Source of the DNA: Pelagibius sp040217155
GTDB lineage: Bacteria > Pseudomonadota > Alphaproteobacteria > Kiloniellales > Kiloniellaceae
Length of the DNA stretch: 64,000 nt
Direction: 5' to 3'
NCBI GenBank assembly: GCA_040217155.1
Contig: JAVJNS010000018.1
Span: 1-64,000, forward strand
Shown here: in pieces, positions 57,083-64,000 of the stretch
Numbering within the stretch: the first letter of the stretch is position 1
Layout: each line of letters opens with the position of its first letter
Position numbers and translations under genes: made by a program
The notes under the pieces: model-generated
Told to the model about the DNA's origin: nothing
Database searches by the model: none
Seen by the model: the letters and a program-made list of their open reading frames with translations, nothing else

Positions 57083-57370
57083 CGCTGCCTTTTCGGGTGG
57101 AGCCGGCGAGGTCGATGGCGATAACCCGCAGAGAATCTCTCATGCAGACCGTGGGCCGGCACCGGCGGCCATGGGTAGCACCGGGCCTCGGCGCGGTCAA
57201 CAAAGCGGCCAGAGGACCGCTCAGTGTTTCGACTGGGAAAACCGGCGCTTTGGCGCAGATTTCAGTCTATCTTTACGCCTCATGGTATAGGACAGAGATC
57301 ACATGAGCCGCCGGGCGACCTGTTCAATCCCTTTGCTTCCTTGCTCTCGTCGATGCTATCCGGAGCCATG

Positions 57371-58801
57371 ATGGCGCCAACTGACGAACGCCTGCGGCCG
57401 CGGCCGCTTTTCCGACCGCTGTCCAGCGCCCACTCCACCATCGCCTGGCCGGCGCTGCCGGGACCCTTGGTGACAGAGAAGCTGGCCCTACTGCAGCAAC
57501 TCGAGCAGAGCCAGTGGTGGACGCCTCAGGAGTTGTTTTCGCAACAGCTGCGCCAGGCCGGGCTCCTGCTTCAGCACGCCTACCGTCAGGTGCCCTTCTA
57601 TCGCGAGCGTTTGGGCGAAGCGGGCTTTGTGTCCGGCAAGGGCCTGACGCCGGCGGTCTGGAACCGCATCCCCATACTTACCCGGGCGGCGCTGCAGCAG
57701 GCCGGCCCGGCGCTCTACGCCGCGGAGCCTCCGAGAGAACACGGCGCGACCTACGAAATTTCCTCCAGCGGATCCACCGGGCGGCCGGTCAAGGCGTTGG
57801 GCACCAGGGCCATGCAACTCTTCTGGGAGGTACTCACCCTGCGCGAACACCTCTGGCATCGCCGCGACTTCACCGGAAAGCTGGCCGCCATCCGCTCAGT
57901 GCCCAATGACGTGGCAAACTATCCGGCGGGCGCGGGCGGGCAGATATGGGGCCGCGCCATGAAAGGCATCTTCGAGACCGGACCCAGCGCGCTCCTCTCC
58001 ATCGTCAGCCGCAGCGAGGAGCAGATCGAATGGCTGCAGCGGACCCAGCCCGATTACCTGCTGACCTATCCCTCGGCGTTGCGAGAGATGCTGATCATCT
58101 GCCGCGATCGCGGCATCACCTTTCCCAAACTGCGCCAGGTGCGCACGCTCTCGGAATTGCTGCCGGCGACGACCCGCGACCTTTGCCGGGACGTATGGGG
58201 CCTGCCGGTCATCGATCTCTACAGCACCCAGGAAATCGGCTATCTGGCCTTTCAGTGTCCAGAGCAGGAACACCATCACGCTCAGTCGGAGACAGTGCTG
58301 CTGGAGGTGCTGAATGAAGCCGGGGAGCCTTGCGAGCCCGGCGAGGTCGGTCAGGTGGTGGCGACTCCGCTTATGAACTTCGCCATGCCGATGATCCGCT
58401 ATGCGGTGGGCGATCTGGCGGAGGTCGGTGGGCCTTGTTCCTGCGGGCGCGGCCTTCCGGTGCTGAAGCGCATTCTGGGCCGCACCCGCGATATGCTGGT
58501 CTATCCGGACGGGCGCAAGGCCTGGGCGCTGATCGGCGAATTCAACTACACGGACATCCCGGCGGTTCAGCAGTTCCAGGTGATCCAGCACGCCGTCGAC
58601 GACATCGAGTTCAAGGTCGTGGCGGACCGTCGGCTGACGGTTGAGGAAGAGGACAAGCTGGGCGGCTGGTTTCATTCCCGCTGCGGCCACCCCTTCCCGG
58701 TGCGCTTTACCTACCACCAGGAGATCCCGCGCGGCCCGAGTGGAAAGTTCCAGGACTTCCGCTGTGACCTGCCGGAAACGGCGGCGCGCGGGATGCCATG
58801 A
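57371..58801 (+). CDS. PaaK/CapK-type adenylating enzyme, copy 1
   Basis: 476 residues from the second of two adjacent ATGs (GGAG upstream). It belongs to the phenylacetate-CoA ligase/CapK branch of ANL enzymes. The P-loop is ISSSGSTGRPVKALG (about 130-144), the motif A5 region is DLYSTQEIGYLAFQCPE (about 297-313), the late core motif is GRGLPVLKRILGRTRDMLVY (about 360-379), and the C-terminal Lys loop is PRGPSGKFQDF. Its acyl substrate is unknown. The next copy starts inside its stop codon (ATGA). Confidence 0.85.
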   Translation: MAPTDERLRPRPLFRPLSSAHSTIAWPALPGPLVTEKLALLQQLEQSQWWTPQELFSQQLRQAGLLLQHAYRQVPFYRERLGEAGFVSGKGLTPAVWNRIPILTRAALQQAGPALYAAEPPREHGATYEISSSGSTGRPVKALGTRAMQLFWEVLTLREHLWHRRDFTGKLAAIRSVPNDVANYPAGAGGQIWGRAMKGIFETGPSALLSIVSRSEEQIEWLQRTQPDYLLTYPSALREMLIICRDRGITFPKLRQVRTLSELLPATTRDLCRDVWGLPVIDLYSTQEIGYLAFQCPEQEHHHAQSETVLLEVLNEAGEPCEPGEVGQVVATPLMNFAMPMIRYAVGDLAEVGGPCSCGRGLPVLKRILGRTRDMLVYPDGRKAWALIGEFNYTDIPAVQQFQVIQHAVDDIEFKVVADRRLTVEEEDKLGGWFHSRCGHPFPVRFTYHQEIPRGPSGKFQDFRCDLPETAARGMP

Positions 58802-60204
58802 CAGATATCCAGAGCTATCGGGCCATTGCGGGGCGCGATCCGACTTTGGTCTGGCCGGCTTTGCTGGCGCCGCGGCAGGCGCAGCTAGCGGCGGTGCTGC
58901 ACCAGCTTGACGAAAGCCAGTGGTGGCCGCCCGAGACGCTGCGCGCGCAGCAGCTGCGCCAGGCCGCAACGTTGCTGCGGCATGCTTATCTGCGGGCGCC
59001 TTTCTACCGTGCGCGTCTCGACAGGGCCGGCTTCACGCCGGACCTGGCGCTGACGCCGGCGCTCTGGTCGCGCATTCCGGTCCTGGAGCGGGCCGAACTG
59101 CAGCAGGCCGGCAAGGCGCTGCACAGCACCTCGGTGCCGACCGAGCATGGCAGCACTCACGAGATCAGCAGCAGCGGCTCGACCGGTCAGGTGGTCACGG
59201 TCAGGGGCACGCAACTCTCGCAGTTTTTTTGGGACGTGTTCACGCTGCGCGAGCACCTCTGGCATGGCCGCGATTTCGCCGCCCGCCTGGCGGCGATCCG
59301 GCCCTATGCGGCGGGCGCTGCCGATTATCCCAAGGGCGCGGTCGGCAAGACCTGGGGGCGCGCGACCGCGCAGATCTTCGCCAACGGACGGAGCTTCTCG
59401 CTCAACATCTCCAGCAGCGCCGCGCAACAGACCGACTGGCTGCGGCGTGTGAAGCCGGACTACTTGCTGACCTATCCCTCGGCGCTGCGCGACATTTTGC
59501 TGCACTGCCGAGAGCACGACATCTCCATCGCCACCCTGCGCGAGGTGCGCACGCTTTCCGAGACCCTGCCGCCGGAAACCCGCGCGCTCTGCCGCGAAGT
59601 CTGGGGGCTGCCGATCACCGACGGCTACAGCTCGCAGGAAAACGGCCTCCTGGCTCTGCAGTGCCCCGCGGCGGAGCACTACCACGTGCAGTCCGAGGCG
59701 GTGATCCTCGAAGTTCTGAACGAGGCGGGCCGGCCCTGCGCGCCCGGCGAAATCGGCCGGGTCGCCGTCACCTCGCTGCACAACTTCGCCACGCCGCTGA
59801 TCCGCTATGCCTTGGGCGACATGGCGGAACTGGGCGAAGCCTGCGCCTGCGGGCGCGGTCTGCCGGTGCTGAAACGGGTTCTTGGGCGGGTGCGCAACCG
59901 CCTCTGCTATCCTGACGGCCGCCTCGGCTGGCCGATGATGGGCGACATCTTTCACGCCGGCGTGGACGGCATCCGCCAGTATCAGATCATCCAGCACGGC
60001 CTGGAAGACATCGAGATGCGGCTTGCGGTGGAGCGCCCCTTGGGGCCGGCGGAGGAGGAAAAGCTCAGGCATTGGCTGCGCCTGCGCAGCGGGCATCCCT
60101 TCCCGGTGCGGTTTTCCTATGTCAGCGAGATTCCGCGCGGTCCCGGCGGCAAGTTCGAGACCTTCCGCAGCGAAATTCCCCAGGCGACGGGCCTGCGGTC
60201 TTGA
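58798..60204 (+). CDS. PaaK/CapK-type adenylating enzyme, copy 2 (divergent)
   Basis: 468 residues, shorter N-terminus than copies 1 and 3. The framework is the same, but key loops differ: P-loop SSSGSTGQVVTVRG instead of GRPVK, and GRVRNRLCYPDG where the others have GRTRDMLVYPDG, losing the hinge Asp. The A5 region is DGYSSQENGLLALQCP, and the C-terminal Lys is kept in PRGPGGKFETF. It may have altered or lost second-step chemistry, or a different substrate. Overlapping start and stop codons indicate translational coupling with copy 1. Confidence 0.85.
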   Translation: MTDIQSYRAIAGRDPTLVWPALLAPRQAQLAAVLHQLDESQWWPPETLRAQQLRQAATLLRHAYLRAPFYRARLDRAGFTPDLALTPALWSRIPVLERAELQQAGKALHSTSVPTEHGSTHEISSSGSTGQVVTVRGTQLSQFFWDVFTLREHLWHGRDFAARLAAIRPYAAGAADYPKGAVGKTWGRATAQIFANGRSFSLNISSSAAQQTDWLRRVKPDYLLTYPSALRDILLHCREHDISIATLREVRTLSETLPPETRALCREVWGLPITDGYSSQENGLLALQCPAAEHYHVQSEAVILEVLNEAGRPCAPGEIGRVAVTSLHNFATPLIRYALGDMAELGEACACGRGLPVLKRVLGRVRNRLCYPDGRLGWPMMGDIFHAGVDGIRQYQIIQHGLEDIEMRLAVERPLGPAEEEKLRHWLRLRSGHPFPVRFSYVSEIPRGPGGKFETFRSEIPQATGLRS

Positions 60205-60248
60205 GCCGGGGCGGGAAAGCGCTGGACGATACGAGCCGGCCTGTCGGC

Positions 60249-61679
60249 GTGAGCTTTGGTCGGCGGCATCGACAGCCACCGATCTACCGCCCTCTTGCAT
60301 CGGCTCATTCGACTGTCGTCTGGCCGGCGCTTCCCGGGCCCGAGGCGGCGAGTAAGATCGCCATGCAGCAGCAGCTGGATGAGAGCCAGTGGTTGCGCCC
60401 GAAACAGATCCTGGGCCAACAGCTGCGCCAAGCCGGGGCGCAGCTCGAGCATGCCTGGCAACACGTCCCTTTCTACCGTGACCGACTGGCGACGGCCGGC
60501 TTCGTGCCGGGCTGTGCGCTGACCCCGGAAATTTGGGCGCGCATCCCGGTGCTCACCCGTCCGGTCCTTCAGGCCGCCGGTGCTGCGCTCCACAGCCGCG
60601 AGATTCTGCGGAGCCACGGTCACATACACGAAACCTCCACCAGCGGTTCCACCGGGCGCCCGGTTAAGGTACGGGGAACCGCGCTGTCGCAGTTCATGTG
60701 GGAGGCAATCACCCTGCGCGAGCACTCTTGGCATCGGCGCGACTTCGCCGGCATCCTGGCAGCCATCCGCGCATTTCCGCAGGGCAAGGCCGTCTATCCC
60801 AGAGGCGCGCAAACTGCCCGCTGGGGCCTTGCCATGGACGGGCTGTACCAAACCGGTCCGGCGGCAGTGCTGTCGGTCGTCTCGCGCACCGAGCAGCAGG
60901 CGGAATGGCTGCAGCGCGTCCGTCCCGGCTATCTGCTGACCTATCCTTCGGCCCTGCGCGAGCTGCTGCTGCACTGTCGTGACAAACGTATCGATCTTCC
61001 GGAGTTGCGCGAAGTTCGTACCTTCGCCGAGGTGCTGCCCGCGGCAACCCGCGATCTTTGCCGCGCGGTCTGGGGCCTCAAGATCGTCGATATGTACAGC
61101 ACCCAGGAAAACGGCTACCTCGCCCTGCAGTGTCCGGAGCGGGAGCACTATCACGTGCAATCGGAAGCAGTGCTGCTGGAGGTGCTGAACGAGGCGGGCG
61201 AAGTCTGCAAGCCCGGCGAGGTTGGCCATGTGGTGACGACGCCGTTGCTGAACTACGCCATGCCGTTGATCCGCTACGCCGTCGGCGACCTGGCGGAGGT
61301 CGGCGCCCCTTGTGCCTGCGGGCGTGGCCTGCCGGTGCTGAAACGCATTCTGGGCCGCACTCGCGACATGCTTGTCTATCCGGACGGTCGAAAGGCCTGG
61401 CCGTTGATCGGCGAGCAGTACTACACGGAGATTCCGGATGTCCGGCAGTTCCAGATCGTCCAGCACGCCGTTGACGACATCGAGCTGAAGCTCGTGGCTG
61501 GGCGTCGCCTGACGAAAGAGGAAGAATCGACGCTGTTTGAAGCCTTTCGCACGCGCTGCGCGCATGCCTTCCCCATGCGGGTCACCTACCACCGGGAAAT
61601 CCCGCGCAGCGCCAGCGGCAAATATCAGGACTTCCGCTGCGAAGTCCTGCAGAATGGAACCGGGAAACAGGGGGATTGA
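60249..61679 (+). CDS. PaaK/CapK-type adenylating enzyme, copy 3
   Basis: 476 residues from a GTG, giving exactly the length and N-terminal alignment of copy 1 (RPLASAHSTVVWPALPGP against RPLSSAHSTIAWPALPGP). A TTG at 60201 overlapping the copy 2 stop (TTGA) is an alternative. P-loop: TSTSGSTGRPVKVRG (about 129-143). A5: DMYSTQENGYLALQCPE. Late core: GRTRDMLVYPDGRKAWPL. Lys loop: PRSASGKYQDF. Closest to copy 1. Confidence 0.85.
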   Translation: MSFGRRHRQPPIYRPLASAHSTVVWPALPGPEAASKIAMQQQLDESQWLRPKQILGQQLRQAGAQLEHAWQHVPFYRDRLATAGFVPGCALTPEIWARIPVLTRPVLQAAGAALHSREILRSHGHIHETSTSGSTGRPVKVRGTALSQFMWEAITLREHSWHRRDFAGILAAIRAFPQGKAVYPRGAQTARWGLAMDGLYQTGPAAVLSVVSRTEQQAEWLQRVRPGYLLTYPSALRELLLHCRDKRIDLPELREVRTFAEVLPAATRDLCRAVWGLKIVDMYSTQENGYLALQCPEREHYHVQSEAVLLEVLNEAGEVCKPGEVGHVVTTPLLNYAMPLIRYAVGDLAEVGAPCACGRGLPVLKRILGRTRDMLVYPDGRKAWPLIGEQYYTEIPDVRQFQIVQHAVDDIELKLVAGRRLTKEEESTLFEAFRTRCAHAFPMRVTYHREIPRSASGKYQDFRCEVLQNGTGKQGD

Positions 61680-61738
61680 ACCCTGGCCCCGGGACGCTAT
61701 CATCGCGCCCAGCGCAGCCTGTTTGGAGAAGACTTGAA

Positions 61739-61909
61739 ATGGAGCCACCTGAAATCATCGACGTGGAGACGACCAAGGTGGCCTGCGACGGCGGCAGGGG
61801 CGCGCTCGGACACCCCCGCGTCTACCTGAACATGGAAGGCAAGGGCCAGATCGACTGTCCGTACTGCGGGCGCCGTTTCGTCTTCAAGCAGAATTCCGCG
61901 GCCGAGTAG
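61739..61909 (+). CDS. zf-CHCC zinc-binding protein (NDUFS6-like)
   Basis: 56 residues with GGAG upstream. A zinc site is formed by KVACDGGRGALGHPRVYL (Cys and His, about 13-30) and IDCPYCGRRFVF (CxxC, about 38-49). This is the zf-CHCC domain of the complex I accessory subunit NDUFS6, kept in alphaproteobacteria. It is probably a respiratory complex I subunit or assembly protein. Isolated here between the ligases and polA. Confidence 0.88.
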   Translation: MEPPEIIDVETTKVACDGGRGALGHPRVYLNMEGKGQIDCPYCGRRFVFKQNSAAE

Positions 61910-61986
61910 TCAGCAAAAGTCAGTACCGAACCTTTGCGGTTCATGAGCGCTCGACTTCAATCGGGCGCTCCGGCATGCTCCCGGGC

Positions 61987-64000
61987 ATGACGACAGCCCC
62001 CTACAAGCACCTCTATCTGGTCGACGGCTCCGGGTATATTTTCCGGGCCTATTTCGCCATTCCGCCGCGCAGCACCTCTGACGGTACGCCGGTCAACGCC
62101 ACCTTCGGCTTCACCAACATGCTGGTGAAGCTGCTGCGCGACAGCGACGCCGACGCCATTGCGGTGATCTTCGACAAGTCGGGCAAGACCTTCCGCAACG
62201 ACATCTATCCCGAGTACAAGGCGCACCGGCCGGAGGCGCCGGAGGATCTGGTGCCGCAGTTCGCGGCGATCCGCGAGGCGACGCGGGCCTTCAACCTGCC
62301 CTGCATCGAGCTGCAGAACTACGAGGCCGACGACCTCATCGCCACCTACGCCCGCCAGGCCAAGGCGGCGGGGATCGAGGTCACCGTGGTTTCCTCCGAC
62401 AAGGATCTCATGCAGCTGGTCGAGGACGGTATCGTGCTGCTCGATCCTATGAAGGACAGGAAGATCGGCCGCGAGGAGGTGAAGGAGAAGTTCGGCGTGG
62501 CGCCGGCGAAGGTCATCGACGTGCAGGCGCTGGCCGGCGATTCCACCGACAATGTTCCCGGCGTGCCGGGCATCGGCGTGAAGACCGCCGCGCAGTTGAT
62601 TGAGGAGTACGGCGATCTGGAGACGCTGCTATCCCGCGCCGGGGAGATCAAGCAGCCCAAGCGCCGCGAGAAGCTGATCGAGAACGCCGAGCTGGCGCGC
62701 ATCTCCAAGCAACTTGTCACCCTGGACCAGAACGTTCCGGTGGAGGCCGATCTCGCGGACTTTGGACTGAAGCAACCGCAACCGGAGGATCTGCGCGCCT
62801 TCCTGGAACGCTACGAGTTCCGCTCCCTGCTGCGCCGCCTGTCGGATCAACTGGGTGGCGCCGAGGAGTCCGCCGCGGCAGTGGAGGCGCCGCCGGAGTC
62901 CGCCAAGGAGGCGGCCTACGAGCTGGTGCAGGACCTGCCGGCGCTGGAACGCTGGATCGCGGCGGCGCAGGTCCGCGGCGTCATCGCGGTGGACACCGAG
63001 ACCACCTCTCTCGATCCCCTGGCCGCCGACCTGGTGGGTGTCTCCCTGGCGACGGCCGCCGGCAAGGCCTGCTACATCCCGCTCGGCCATGCCGCGGCCG
63101 GACCGGATGACGGCGGCCTGGATTTCGGCGGTGGCGGCGAGGCGCCCAAGCAGATTCCGCTGAAGCAGGCGATCGCGGCGCTGCAGCCGCTGCTGGAGGA
63201 TCCGGGCGTCCTCAAGGTCGGCCAGAACATCAAGTACGACATGCTGATTTTCGCGCGCCAGGGTATCTCGGTGGCGCCGATCGACGACACCATGCTGCTG
63301 TCTTACGTGGTCGAGGGCGGCCTGCACGGCCATGGCATGGACGAACTGGCTCAGCTCCACCTCGACTACCAGACCATCAAGTTCAAGGACGTCGCCGGCA
63401 GCGGCAAGAACCAGGTGACCTTCGACAAGGTACCGCTCGACAAGGCGCTGGACTACGCCGCCGAGGACGCCGACATCACCCTGCGCCTTTATGAACTGTT
63501 GAAGCCGCGCCTGGTGAGCGACCGTCTGGTCACGGTCTACGAGACTATAGAGCGGCCCCTGGTGCCGGTGCTGGCGGAAATGGAGCTGACCGGCATCAAG
63601 GTCGACCGCGACACCTTAAGACGTATGTCCAACGATTTCGCCAAGCGCATCGGGGAACTGCAGGCGGAAATCTACAAGCTGGCCGGCCGCGAGTTCACCA
63701 TCGGCTCGCCCAAGCAGCTCGGCGAAATCCTCTTCGACGAGATGGCGCTGGACGGCGGCAAGAAAGGCAAGTCGGGCGCTTATGCCACCGGCGCCGACAT
63801 CCTGGAGGGCCTGGCCGCCCAGGGCCACGATCTGCCGGCCCGTGTGCTCGACTGGCGCCAGGTCTCCAAGCTGAAGAGCACCTATACCGACGCCCTGCAG
63901 AACCAGATCAACGAGCAGACCGGACGGGTCCACACCTCGTACTCGCAAGCCGTGGCCTCGACCGGGCGGCTGTCGTCCAATGACCCCAACTTGCAGAACA
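61987..64000 (+). CDS. polA: DNA polymerase I (3' end beyond the window)
   Basis: About 671 codons are visible; the reading frame is open to the right edge. The 5'-3' exonuclease domain has LVDGSGYIFRAYFA (about 10-23), NYEADDLIATYA, SSDKDLMQLV and GDSTDNVPGVPGIGVKTA. The 3'-5' proofreading domain is intact: DTETTSLDP, GQNIKYDM and YAAEDADIT keep the acidic residues. The polymerase domain starts, and the window ends at STGRLSSNDPNLQN, just before motif A. It is therefore a proofreading-proficient Pol I that processes Okazaki fragments and repairs gaps. An in-frame ATG at 61975 is an alternative start. Confidence 0.96.
   Translation, partial: MTTAPYKHLYLVDGSGYIFRAYFAIPPRSTSDGTPVNATFGFTNMLVKLLRDSDADAIAVIFDKSGKTFRNDIYPEYKAHRPEAPEDLVPQFAAIREATRAFNLPCIELQNYEADDLIATYARQAKAAGIEVTVVSSDKDLMQLVEDGIVLLDPMKDRKIGREEVKEKFGVAPAKVIDVQALAGDSTDNVPGVPGIGVKTAAQLIEEYGDLETLLSRAGEIKQPKRREKLIENAELARISKQLVTLDQNVPVEADLADFGLKQPQPEDLRAFLERYEFRSLLRRLSDQLGGAEESAAAVEAPPESAKEAAYELVQDLPALERWIAAAQVRGVIAVDTETTSLDPLAADLVGVSLATAAGKACYIPLGHAAAGPDDGGLDFGGGGEAPKQIPLKQAIAALQPLLEDPGVLKVGQNIKYDMLIFARQGISVAPIDDTMLLSYVVEGGLHGHGMDELAQLHLDYQTIKFKDVAGSGKNQVTFDKVPLDKALDYAAEDADITLRLYELLKPRLVSDRLVTVYETIERPLVPVLAEMELTGIKVDRDTLRRMSNDFAKRIGELQAEIYKLAGREFTIGSPKQLGEILFDEMALDGGKKGKSGAYATGADILEGLAAQGHDLPARVLDWRQVSKLKSTYTDALQNQINEQTGRVHTSYSQAVASTGRLSSNDPNLQN

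Noticed and set aside
58885..61748. Long minus-strand frames opposite the three ligase genes.
   Set aside because: They mirror the ligase codon pattern; the plus-strand products carry all expected motifs.

Overview
This is a GC-rich chromosomal segment, almost fully coding, from an alphaproteobacterium. The best fit is the broad Rhodospirillales (a Pelagibius, Kiloniella or Rhodovibrio-like lineage). The pointers are an Irr-type Fur regulator beside fabA-fabB-fabI, the ActS/ActR (RegB/RegA) redox pair, MmcB, a GHNxGP mini-protein, an NDUFS6-like zinc protein, and the rpsT-dnaA-dnaN-recF-gyrB order. The genus is an inference from gene content, not an alignment. The only mobile-element trace is the 3' end of an IS630-like transposase at the left edge. 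I saw no CRISPR array, prophage or rRNA. One tRNA gene (Arg, anticodon CCG) is present.

Layout. 0-3 kb: IS630 remnant, then fabI, fabB and fabA on the minus strand (unsaturated fatty acid synthesis). 3.2-6.5 kb: irr, then a rubrerythrin / CCG-domain Fe-S protein / DUF3501 module with a perfect Irr-type palindrome at its promoter. 6.5-8.9 kb: SH3 protein, 2-hydroxyacid dehydrogenase, methyltransferase. 8.9-16.6 kb: a minus-strand block ubiE-ubiB-coaBC-dut-rrf2-cysK-moeB/hesA-bmp. 16.7-28.8 kb: a plus-strand block mutM, secreted protein, enoyl-CoA hydratase, rpsT, dnaA, dnaN, recF, gyrB, PBP1A. 28.8-32.5 kb: Bcr/CflA exporter, VOC protein, YgjP-like metallopeptidase, GHNxGP protein, Ada-like protein. 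32.6-37 kb: ugpBAEC glycerol-3-phosphate importer behind a Pho box. 37-41.3 kb: SCO protein, SYLF protein and the cobalamin nucleotide-loop genes (phosphatase, cobS, cobT). 41.4-46.5 kb: actS-actR, a degenerate EAL protein, hldE. 46.5-53.6 kb: mmcB, a hypothetical, yciB, another hypothetical, panE/LysR, an orphan 365-residue protein behind an AT-rich block, and a NeuD-like acyltransferase. 53.8-64 kb: GT8-like protein, tRNA-Arg, lipoprotein hydrolase and ABC ATPase, three tandem PaaK/CapK-type adenylating enzymes, a zf-CHCC protein, and the 5' two thirds of polA, cut by the window edge.

How it works together. Most of the window is housekeeping: replication and repair (dnaA, dnaN, recF, gyrB, polA, mutM, ada, dut, mmcB), lipid, quinone, CoA and cysteine synthesis, and envelope growth. 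Several signals tie genes to physiology: Irr to peroxide and iron handling, Pho to glycerophosphate uptake, and ActSR to quinone redox state.

The most interesting items are the three tandem adenylating enzymes with a divergent middle copy, the Irr-box rubrerythrin module, a palindrome overlapping the fabA promoter, the degenerate EAL protein facing actSR, and a hairpin lying between the Shine-Dalgarno and start codon of hldE.
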